Source: Actinomycetota bacterium (GTDB taxonomy: Bacteria > Actinomycetota > Actinomycetes > Nanopelagicales > Nanopelagicaceae). Taken from it: 12,188 nucleotides of DNA. A program made the translations under genes and the position numbers. The stretch covers positions 1 to 12,188 of the forward strand of contig WLLM01000012.1 of the NCBI GenBank assembly GCA_009700715.1, given 5' to 3'. The notes under the pieces were generated by a model. The model saw only the letters and a program-made list of their open reading frames with translations. It was not told where the DNA came from and did no database searches. Of the stretch, positions 1 to 6,008 are shown in pieces. The stretch's first letter is position 1. Every line of letters starts with the position of its first letter.

Positions 1-527
1 CCCATGGACAGATTTACGCTTACTCATATCTTCCAGCGCGCGTCCAGAAGATGCTCGCAGTTGCTCGCAAATATATGGATGAGACCGGCAAAGTCTTATT
101 CGACGATGTTTTAGCGCGCGAACTCAAAAATCAAGTTCGTATCGTTGCCAAGAACGCCCATTGGGTTGCCTATGTTCCTTATGCGGCACGTTATCCATTT
201 GAGATTCACGTAGCGCCGCTAACACCAGTTGCAGATCTGGCAGAGCTATCACCCGAACAAGCAGATGCTTTCCCAGAAATTTCATTAGAAGTTATGCGCC
301 GCCTAGACGGAGTCTTCGGAATTCAAATGGCTTACATCGCAACATGGCACCAAGCGCCAGTACGTGAAGGAAGAGATTTACTTCGTCTGCATTGGCAAAT
401 AACTAGCGTCCGCCGTGCACCAGGAAAGTTAAAGTACTTGGCCGGTAGCGAATCAGCGATGGGCGCATTCATCATGGATCTCAAGCCTGAACAATCTGCT
501 GGTCAGTTGCGAGATGTTGCGCTCTGA
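1..527 (+). CDS. galT: Galactose-1-phosphate uridylyltransferase, C-terminal part (5' end outside window)
   Basis: Transfers UMP from UDP-glucose to galactose-1-phosphate in the cytoplasmic Leloir pathway. The reading frame is open from the left edge: codons from base 3 read HGQIYAYSYLPARVQKML, so the ATG at 51 is internal and not the start. HGQIYAY is the segment directly after the His-Pro of the family's active-site His-Pro-His, so the first visible His (bases 3-5) should be the nucleophile that carries the uridylyl group, and bases 1-2 fit the preceding Pro. About 174 residues are visible, roughly the C-terminal half. WHQAP and LKYLAGSE are typical family blocks. The segment matching the Escherichia coli HWQLHAH metal-site block reads HWQITSV, so two metal-ligand histidines appear to be missing. 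The stop codon lies inside galK, with a 14-base overlap, so the two genes are probably translationally coupled. Identity is very likely. Confidence 0.93.
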   Translation, partial: HGQIYAYSYLPARVQKMLAVARKYMDETGKVLFDDVLARELKNQVRIVAKNAHWVAYVPYAARYPFEIHVAPLTPVADLAELSPEQADAFPEISLEVMRRLDGVFGIQMAYIATWHQAPVREGRDLLRLHWQITSVRRAPGKLKYLAGSESAMGAFIMDLKPEQSAGQLRDVAL

Positions 528-1644
528 TTTCACAGCGCTCTTTGGGCAAACTCCTGAAATTGTTACAGAAGCTCCAGGCCGCGTTAATTTAATTGGAGAA
601 CACGTCGATTATTGCGACGGTTTTGTGATGCCTTTTGCGATCAACGATCGCACCTACGCCGCAATTTCCAAGCGCCGTGATCGCAATATACGTATCGCAT
701 CCAAGCAACGCACTGGTGAAATATTTGAAACATCACTTGATCAACTTGCCCCCGACGGCAAAGGCGATTGGGAGCGTTACATCTTGGGAGTTATCTGGGC
801 CTTCGGTGGCCAAGTAACTTCAGGGCTAGACATTCTGGTTGATGGCGGTGTCGCCCTCGGTGCAGGTTTATCTTCATCTGCCGCCCTAGAGTGTTCGATT
901 GCAACTGCGCTAAATAAATTATTTGACGTAAATTTATCTCTACCCGAGTTAGCGCGCTTGGCGCAACGCGCTGAAAATGGTTACGTAGGCGTTCCCTGCG
1001 GGATCATGGATCAATCAGTCTCGCTGATGGCGCAAGCGGGCAACGCCTTACTTTTAGATTGTCGAGACTTAAGCACTGAACAAATTCCGCTTGATCTGGC
1101 CAGCGCCGGTTTAGAGTTAATGATCATCGACACCCGTGCACACCATGCGCTCGTAGATGGTGGTTATGCCGAACGTCGCGCATCATGCGAATCTGCCGCA
1201 AAGAAGTTGGGCATCAAAGCACTTCGCGACTGCTCTGTTTCTGAATTAGAAAGCTCTCGTAGCAAGTTAACTGAGCTCGAATATATGCGCGCCGAACACG
1301 TTGTAAATGACATTGAGCGAGTGCATCAGACTGTCGAATTCCTAAAGAAGAACGACTTTGTATCGGTTGGAAAAATACTTACCCAATCTCATGCTTCACT
1401 GCGCGATCGCTTTGAAATCTCCTGCGCTGAACTTGATCTCGCAGTTGATACCGCACTTGCCAATAAATCACTCGGTGGGCGAATGATCGGTGGCGGATTT
1501 GGAGGCAGTGCAATCGCACTATTTAAAGTTGCCGATATTGAACCTGCTAAAACGGCGATCGCTGTCGCATTTAAATCAGCGGGTTATGTAGAACCAAGGT
1601 TTTTCACATCGCTACCAAGTAGCGGGGCGGCAGTAATTAATTAA
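514..1644 (+). CDS. galK: Galactokinase
   Basis: GHMP-family kinase that phosphorylates galactose at C1 with ATP, the first committed step of the Leloir pathway; cytoplasmic. It has 376 residues, within the usual range for bacterial GalK. The galactokinase signature PGRVNLIGEHVDY lies at residues 21-33, including the Arg23 and Glu29/Asp32 region that contacts catalysis and sugar. The ATP-binding GHMP loop GAGLSSSAALE is at about 116-126. The catalytic Asp is D166 in GIMDQ. The third GHMP motif GGRMIGGGFGG is at 321-331. The start at 514 puts the N-terminus (MLRSDFTALFG) in register with family members, and it lies 14 bases inside the galT frame, which argues for coupling and one gal transcript. 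No clear Shine-Dalgarno site is visible ahead of it. The gene ends tail to tail with the ACT-domain gene. All catalytic motifs are intact and identity is firm. Confidence 0.97.
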   Translation: MLRSDFTALFGQTPEIVTEAPGRVNLIGEHVDYCDGFVMPFAINDRTYAAISKRRDRNIRIASKQRTGEIFETSLDQLAPDGKGDWERYILGVIWAFGGQVTSGLDILVDGGVALGAGLSSSAALECSIATALNKLFDVNLSLPELARLAQRAENGYVGVPCGIMDQSVSLMAQAGNALLLDCRDLSTEQIPLDLASAGLELMIIDTRAHHALVDGGYAERRASCESAAKKLGIKALRDCSVSELESSRSKLTELEYMRAEHVVNDIERVHQTVEFLKKNDFVSVGKILTQSHASLRDRFEISCAELDLAVDTALANKSLGGRMIGGGFGGSAIALFKVADIEPAKTAIAVAFKSAGYVEPRFFTSLPSSGAAVIN

Positions 1645-1877
1645 ATTGCGTTGACAGAAATTACTTCAACGCCACCAATTGAACCCAAGACATCGACTAG
1701 ATCAGTCGGATCAGAGCCGGGAACGGCAACAGTAACTTCGTCATAACCGCGTCCATCTTCAGACTTAATAACTGTTAACCCACGGATATCCGCTCCGGCA
1801 GCGCCAATTGCAGATGCCAGTAGACCGAGTGAACCCGGACGATCTGGAAGTGAGATCTCTAAACGAAATAGCGCCAT
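1641..1877 (-). CDS. Small stand-alone ACT-domain protein
   Basis: A 78-residue protein that is essentially one ACT domain (beta-alpha-beta-beta-alpha-beta fold). The first strand ALFRLEISL is followed by DRPGSLG (residues 12-18), the classic ACT loop where small ligands, often amino acids, bind. A Gly/Ala-rich helix and GADIRGLTVI follow, and the last strand is VEVISVNA. No catalytic domain is attached, so the likely role is ligand sensing or regulation of a partner enzyme by dimerisation; the ligand and partner cannot be read from the sequence. It lies between convergent galK and the HtrA-like protease gene, with a hexamer TAACCT seven bases upstream of its ATG that could be its own -10 element. 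Its stop codon overlaps the galK stop inside a TTAA palindrome. Fold assignment is confident; function is unknown. Confidence 0.87.
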   Translation of the reverse strand: MALFRLEISLPDRPGSLGLLASAIGAAGADIRGLTVIKSEDGRGYDEVTVAVPGSDPTDLVDVLGSIGGVEVISVNAI

Positions 1878-1884
1878 AGGCAGA

Positions 1885-1890
1885 AGGTTA
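1885..1890 (-). promoter_or_regulatory. Candidate -10 element, ACT-domain gene (leaderless geometry)
   Basis: On the minus strand TAACCT lies seven bases upstream of the ATG, matching the actinobacterial TANNNT -10 consensus and placing a predicted transcript start at or next to the start codon. A second hexamer, TAGGGT, overlaps its 5' side by one base (1890-1895). No Shine-Dalgarno sequence is evident between them and the ATG. The assignment rests on pattern only. Confidence 0.4.
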
Positions 1891-1918
1891 CCCTAGAAGT
1901 TTTAACCGTCCTGTTGGA

Positions 1919-3034
1919 TTAAACCGCGGGAGCTGTTCCGAGCGTGATCTTGTAGGTCTTAGAGGATCCATCAGGAAGCGTCATGACAACTGTGATGACT
2001 GCTCCTGGCGCATATGAACGAATCTTTACGATCGCTGCATCACGGTTGGAAATCTTTACCCCATCAATAGATTTGATAATCGACCCAACTAACACGCCAG
2101 CTTTTTCTGCACCTTCACCTGGAGTTAGCTGCAAGATCTTTGCCTGAGTATCAGCGGTTACATCGTCAAATACAACGCCCATAACAGGTCGAGTTGATTT
2201 ACCGGTTGCAATAATTTCATCGATAACTCGTTTAGCTTCATTGATTGGAATCGAGAATCCAAGTCCAATACTGCCGCTGGTGCCACCTGATGTAAGAGTT
2301 GCAATCGCCGAGTTCACACCAATGATGCGACCTTGTGCATCAACCAACGCTCCCCCAGAGTTGCCAGGGTTAATCGCCGCATCAGTTTGAATCGCATTTA
2401 CATATGACGTTGAATCTGTTGTTCCGGCGGTGACTGGACGATTGAGAGCCGAGATAATTCCTTGTGTAACTGTGTTGGCAAGTCCGAGAGGTGAACCAAT
2501 TGCAAGCACTTCATCGCCAACGCTGACCTTTGAAGAATCACCTAAAGAAATTGCGGGGAGATTGCCCTTCTTTACTTGCAGGACAGCAATGTCATACATC
2601 CGGTCGCGACCAACGATAGTTGCGGGAATTTCTTCACCGTCCGCTAATTCAACTTTTATAGTTCCGCTAGTTGCGGCTGCTTCAACTACATGGTTATTGG
2701 TGATGATGTAGCTAGTTGAAGAAGATGATTTGTAGATTGAACCGGAACCAGTTCCGCCACCAGTTGTTGTCTTAACCGAGATCGAAACCACAGATGGGGT
2801 AACAAGCGCCGAAATTGATTTAGCGTTAATTGAATTGTTGCCAATTTCTATGGCTGTCTTATTGGCTGGGCATGAGCCAGATTTGGCTAAAGTTAAAGCC
2901 TGGGTGCGATTATCGGCACATACAACGACGCTTCCAGCAGTTGATGTAGTCGCGGCAGTTGCAACGGTGCCTGCGACAAGTGCGCCTGCAACAAAAGCGA
3001 TGGTTACCTTTATAGGTGTACGTGTGATCTTCAT
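1919..3034 (-). CDS. HtrA/DegP-like S1C serine protease with signal or anchor segment and PDZ domain
   Basis: Predicted extracytoplasmic trypsin-like protease for quality control or processing of exported proteins. From the ATG at 3034 it has 371 residues. A basic N-terminus (MKITRTPIK) and hydrophobic stretch ending near VATAA form a signal peptide or membrane anchor. A short region with two cysteines (C39 and C55) follows, then the protease domain with the triad H115 (ITNNHVV), D148 (YDIAVLQV) and S226 (NPGNSGGALV). A C-terminal PDZ domain (about 280-365) carries MGVVFDD and GSIIKSIDG. The frame stays open upstream to a TTG at 3109, but that extension overlaps the neighbouring gene and would put 25 charged residues ahead of the signal, so 3034 is preferred. 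The gene lies 56 bases downstream of the DoxX-Rieske gene on the same strand and could be co-transcribed with it. The family is certain; the substrate is unknown. Confidence 0.92.
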   Translation of the reverse strand: MKITRTPIKVTIAFVAGALVAGTVATAATTSTAGSVVVCADNRTQALTLAKSGSCPANKTAIEIGNNSINAKSISALVTPSVVSISVKTTTGGGTGSGSIYKSSSSTSYIITNNHVVEAAATSGTIKVELADGEEIPATIVGRDRMYDIAVLQVKKGNLPAISLGDSSKVSVGDEVLAIGSPLGLANTVTQGIISALNRPVTAGTTDSTSYVNAIQTDAAINPGNSGGALVDAQGRIIGVNSAIATLTSGGTSGSIGLGFSIPINEAKRVIDEIIATGKSTRPVMGVVFDDVTADTQAKILQLTPGEGAEKAGVLVGSIIKSIDGVKISNRDAAIVKIRSYAPGAVITVVMTLPDGSSKTYKITLGTAPAV

Positions 3035-3090
3035 GTCCCGATCATCTCTCTTAATTCTTAGCAATTCCTGTGACTCAGGTGTAAAGATTA

Positions 3091-3948
3091 TTAGGCTTCT
3101 ACGATCCAAGCACCTTCAACTGCCACTTTGACTTTAGGCAGCGGTTTATTGGTTGGTCCAGTCAGCGCTTTACCCCCATTTTCGGGATCAAAAACAGCGC
3201 CGTGACATCCGCATTGCAGGTTCTTAGATGCCGAGTTGTACGCCACTGTGCAGCCTTCATGAGTGCAGACTGCTGAATAGGCGTACACCCCGGTTTTGGT
3301 TTTGAATAGCACCGCAGGAGTTCCAGATTTTGAAGTGAAGTTATGGGTCTTACCGATTGCGAAATCGCTTACCTTAATGATCTTTATCGGTCCCGCCGCC
3401 ACCGCTGCCTTTTTTTCCTTTGGGAAAAGTTTTCCGATCCCAGCGCCTGCAATCGCAAGGGCGGCAACCGAGGAAATTCGAATAAAGCCACGGCGATCGA
3501 TTGCAAGGTTGCTCTTACGGCGCGAACCGAAGAGAAATAGAAAATAAGAAAGCCAGAGCACTGCATAGGCTAAATCGCTTGCAAAGAAATATGGCTGAAC
3601 GTTCCAACTGCTTGCCAACCAGAGCGTGATCGACATAGCGAAGCCACCAAAAGCGGCCCAAGTTGGTGCGATCCAAATTAGCGTTGCAAATCCGATTGCA
3701 AATTCTGCAAGCATTACAAATATTCCGATTTGCGTTGCGTGTTCAAGAGATTTATTTAATAGAAAATCAATCGGAGAATTCTGCGCATAAGCTGATAGTT
3801 GAGTTCCGATAAAAGTTGTAGAACCAGAAGTTAAAAAACCTGGATCGCTGGCCTTATCCCAACCGGCGTATATCCAAGTAACTCCCAGCCAAAAGCGCAT
3901 TACGCGAAGTGGCCAGAGTTGGTTTTTCCAAGAGGTTTTAAACTTCAT
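3091..3948 (-). CDS. DoxX-like membrane protein fused to a Rieske [2Fe-2S] domain
   Basis: A 285-residue two-part protein. Residues 1-141 form a DoxX/DoxD-like membrane domain: about four hydrophobic segments (near 12-30, 72-93, 97-113, 123-140) and the N-terminal signature RFWLGVTWIYAGWDKASDP. Residues 185-285 are a Rieske domain with cluster-ligand pairs C228/H230 (CTHEGC) and C246/H249 (CGCHG), and C233/C248 placed to form the stabilising disulfide. Between them, DRRGFIRISSVAALAIAGAG (151-170) looks like a twin-arginine signal followed by a further hydrophobic segment. This suggests the Rieske domain is folded with its cluster and then exported by Tat. A role in membrane electron transfer to or from quinone or a periplasmic-side donor is an inference; the partner is not visible. 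A TAAATT hexamer six bases before the ATG suggests its own leaderless promoter. The domain calls are strong; the physiological role is open. Confidence 0.92.
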   Translation of the reverse strand: MKFKTSWKNQLWPLRVMRFWLGVTWIYAGWDKASDPGFLTSGSTTFIGTQLSAYAQNSPIDFLLNKSLEHATQIGIFVMLAEFAIGFATLIWIAPTWAAFGGFAMSITLWLASSWNVQPYFFASDLAYAVLWLSYFLFLFGSRRKSNLAIDRRGFIRISSVAALAIAGAGIGKLFPKEKKAAVAAGPIKIIKVSDFAIGKTHNFTSKSGTPAVLFKTKTGVYAYSAVCTHEGCTVAYNSASKNLQCGCHGAVFDPENGGKALTGPTNKPLPKVKVAVEGAWIVEA

Positions 3949-3954
3949 AAACTC

Positions 3955-3960
3955 AATTTA
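3955..3960 (-). promoter_or_regulatory. Candidate -10 element, DoxX-Rieske gene (leaderless geometry)
   Basis: Minus-strand TAAATT fits TANNNT and lies exactly six bases (GAGTTT) before the ATG at 3948, so transcription would start at about the A of the start codon. No Shine-Dalgarno site precedes the ATG, and I see no convincing -35 at 16-18 bases. Confidence 0.5.
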
Positions 3961-4000
3961 GACCTAATTGGCTTGTAAAGGATGGATAAGACTTACGAAG

Positions 4001-4073
4001 CTGCCCCACCTGGCCTCGATCCAGGGACATCCGAATTAACAGTTCGGCGCTCTACCAACTGAGCTATGGGGCA
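4001..4073 (-). tRNA. tRNA-Asn (anticodon GTT)
   Basis: Minus-strand cloverleaf of 73 nt. The acceptor arm is TGCCCCA paired with TGGGGCA. The D arm is GCTC/GAGC with loop AGTTGGTA. The anticodon arm is CCGAA/TTCGG with loop CTGTTAA, giving anticodon GTT. The variable loop is ATGTC and the T arm is CCTGG/CCAGG with loop ATCGAGG. The discriminator is G, as expected for tRNA-Asn. The CCA end is not encoded (the next bases are CTTCG), so it must be added after transcription. The T loop has A at position 54 in place of the nearly universal T. It lies 55 bases downstream of dnaG on the same strand. All stems pair fully, so this is a confident call. Confidence 0.97.
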
Positions 4074-4102
4074 AAGATTATTAACTTGTCGTGCAGGCGC
4101 AC

Positions 4103-4131
4103 ACTCTAGCGCAAGAGGCGGGGTGGGTCTA
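4103..4131 (-). promoter_or_regulatory. Candidate promoter for tRNA-Asn
   Basis: Minus-strand TAGACC (4126-4131, four of six matches to TTGACA) and TAGAGT (4103-4108, TANNNT) are separated by 17 bases. The start site would fall near 4096, giving a precursor leader of roughly 23 bases before the mature 5' end at 4073. The -35 overlaps the dnaG stop codon. The same TAGAGT hexamer occurs ahead of the small monooxygenase-fold gene. This assignment rests on pattern only. Confidence 0.4.
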
Positions 4132-5973
4132 AATCGAGCGAAGGGCGAGGTCATGCAGACCACGACGAGTGGTTTCAAGGGCGACCAGGCTGGCAAAGGC
4201 TTGGTTGTACTCCTGCTCATTTTCTACTGGATTTAACCGCTGTAGCGAAGATTTAAGTTCCGCGATCGCCCGTGAAATTCCAACTTCGCGCAGTCGCGCA
4301 ACAATGCTTTCTACATAGTGGCCTGTCACTTCGCCATCAGCGCGAATCGGCTCAACATTTAACTCAGTAAATAATGAACGCATATTTTCATCGGTAATTT
4401 GCGCGATCTCTATCGAACTTTGTTCCTCTGCTGCAGCAATTATTTGAGCCAACTGAATATATGCCGGGTGTGAAAAAGCTCCACTTTCAATCGCGCGCCA
4501 ATTGGATATGAGCGAAGGCATCTGCAGGCGCGCCTTTAATACTTCGCGCTCCAGTATTAGACGTGGCTCCTGCGGATTTGGGCGCCATTGCACTTGTGGC
4601 GTTTCTTCTTCATTTGCCACAGGTGCGCTTTGCTGTGGTTGACGCTTAACACCTTGGGCAACTGCAGATGAAACGGTTTCAACTTCAACGCCCAGCCAAC
4701 CTGCAAGCAAGCGTGTGTACTCAGGACGTAAAGATTTATCGCGGATTTGTGCAACAAGTGGCGCCGTTGCATTAAGGGCGTTAACGCGACCTTCGGCTGA
4801 ATCTAATTTGTGAAGGGCAAGTTCGGTGCGAATCGCAAACTCAAAGAGCGGTACACGTTTAGCGATCAAATCGCGCAGAGCAAGATCGCCCTTTTGTTGG
4901 CGTAGATCGCACGGATCGAGCCCGTTAGGTTCAACTGCAACAAATGTTTGAGTTACAAATTTTTGATCTTCAGTAAAGGCGCGCATCGCTGCTTTCTGTC
5001 CTGCGGCATCACCATCGAAGGTAAAGATAACTTCACCACGGAAAGCATCGTCATCCATGAGCAAACGGCGAATAATACGAATGTGATCGGCACCGAATGC
5101 GGTACCGCAAGTTGCCACTGCGGTTGTAATTCCAGCTAACTGCGCCGCCATTACATCTGTGTAGCCTTCAACGATTACTACTTGGCGCTTCTTAGCGATC
5201 TCTTTCTTCGCCATATCAAGGCCATAAAGCACTTGGCTCTTCTTATAAATCGGAGTCTCTGACGTATTTAAATACTTGGGCCCTTGATCTTCTTCATCGC
5301 TCGCCAATTTGCGTGCGCCGAATCCGACGACATCTCCGGAAATATCTTTAATTGGCCAAGTTAGGCGGTTGCGGAATTTATCGATTGGTCCGCGCTGTCC
5401 CATTTTGGAAAGACCGGCGGTTTCGAGTTCATCAATTGTGAATCCTTGTTCGCGCAAGAACTTAGTTAACCCATCCCATTCATCTGGGGCATAACCAACT
5501 CCGAAAGTTTCGCAAGCGCTCTTATCAAATCCGCGCTTGGTCATTAGCTCGCGCGCATGTGCTGCAAGCGGTGAAGTATTTAACTGCTCTTGATAAAACT
5601 TAGCGGCAAGTGCATTTGCGGCAATCAAACGAGAACGATTGCCGGCGGGAGCGGGCGTAAAGTTTCCTTGCTCGTATCGCAATTGGTAGCCCATGCGATC
5701 GGCTAAACGTTCAATAGTTTCAGTAAAGCTCAAATGATCGATCTTCATTAAAAACGCAATGACATCACCGCTGGCTTGGCAACCAAAGCAGTGGAAGAAA
5801 CCTTTGCTTGGGGTTACGTGAAAGGAAGGTGATTTTTCATCATGGAAAGGACATAGCCCTTTCTTCTGTCCCCCGCCTGCAGATTTAAGTTGCACATAAT
5901 CGGCGATAACTTCATCGATGGGTGAGCGTTCGCGGACGTGTGCCACATCCTCTTCTTTAATACGACCGCTCAT
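4129..5973 (-). CDS. dnaG: DNA primase
   Basis: Synthesises RNA primers for lagging-strand DNA synthesis, working with the replicative helicase DnaB. It has 614 residues, a normal length. The N-terminal CHCC zinc-binding domain has ligands C41, H44, C62 and C65 (CPFHDEKSPSF and FHCFGCQ). The catalytic core with a TOPRIM fold carries E269 (VIVEGYTDVMA, 266-276) and the acidic pair in FDGDAAGQKA (319-328). A Gln/Pro-rich linker at about 441-470 leads to a helical C-terminal domain (475-614) expected to contact the helicase. A TAACAT hexamer six bases before the ATG and no obvious Shine-Dalgarno spacing suggest a leaderless transcript of its own, starting in the 35-base gap after dgt. All key residues are present. 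The dgt-dnaG neighbourhood is common in Actinobacteria. Confidence 0.98.
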   Translation of the reverse strand: MSGRIKEEDVAHVRERSPIDEVIADYVQLKSAGGGQKKGLCPFHDEKSPSFHVTPSKGFFHCFGCQASGDVIAFLMKIDHLSFTETIERLADRMGYQLRYEQGNFTPAPAGNRSRLIAANALAAKFYQEQLNTSPLAAHARELMTKRGFDKSACETFGVGYAPDEWDGLTKFLREQGFTIDELETAGLSKMGQRGPIDKFRNRLTWPIKDISGDVVGFGARKLASDEEDQGPKYLNTSETPIYKKSQVLYGLDMAKKEIAKKRQVVIVEGYTDVMAAQLAGITTAVATCGTAFGADHIRIIRRLLMDDDAFRGEVIFTFDGDAAGQKAAMRAFTEDQKFVTQTFVAVEPNGLDPCDLRQQKGDLALRDLIAKRVPLFEFAIRTELALHKLDSAEGRVNALNATAPLVAQIRDKSLRPEYTRLLAGWLGVEVETVSSAVAQGVKRQPQQSAPVANEEETPQVQWRPNPQEPRLILEREVLKARLQMPSLISNWRAIESGAFSHPAYIQLAQIIAAAEEQSSIEIAQITDENMRSLFTELNVEPIRADGEVTGHYVESIVARLREVGISRAIAELKSSLQRLNPVENEQEYNQAFASLVALETTRRGLHDLALRSI

Positions 5974-5979
5974 AAATAC

Positions 5980-5985
5980 ATGTTA
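5980..5985 (-). promoter_or_regulatory. Candidate -10 element, dnaG (leaderless geometry)
   Basis: Minus-strand TAACAT fits TANNNT and is six bases (GTATTT) before the dnaG ATG. A purine run AGAGAGA lies just upstream of it, too far from the ATG to be a good ribosome binding site. No convincing -35 is seen. Confidence 0.5.
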
Positions 5986-6008
5986 TCTCTCTAATTAGTT
6001 TTAAGACT

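Noticed and set aside
51..53. ATG at 51 as the start of galT
   Set aside because: The frame is open upstream to the window edge and encodes HGQIYAYSYLPAR, a conserved GalT segment, so the gene starts outside the window.
3035..3109. Longer start (TTG at 3109) for the HtrA-like protease
   Set aside because: It would add 25 charged residues ahead of a normal signal segment and overlap the DoxX-Rieske stop; the ATG at 3034 gives a standard signal peptide.
2430..3131. Plus-strand open frames inside the protease gene
   Set aside because: They are shadows of the minus-strand protease, without family motifs or plausible starts.
3961..4000. Terminator after tRNA-Asn
   Set aside because: Only a tiny CTTCGTAAG inverted repeat is present, with no GC-rich stem or T run, so it is not called.
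3993..4220. Minus-strand open frame of 75 codons across the tRNA
   Set aside because: It overlaps the tRNA and the dnaG 3' end, and its C-terminal sequence is just the translated tRNA gene, a common false call.
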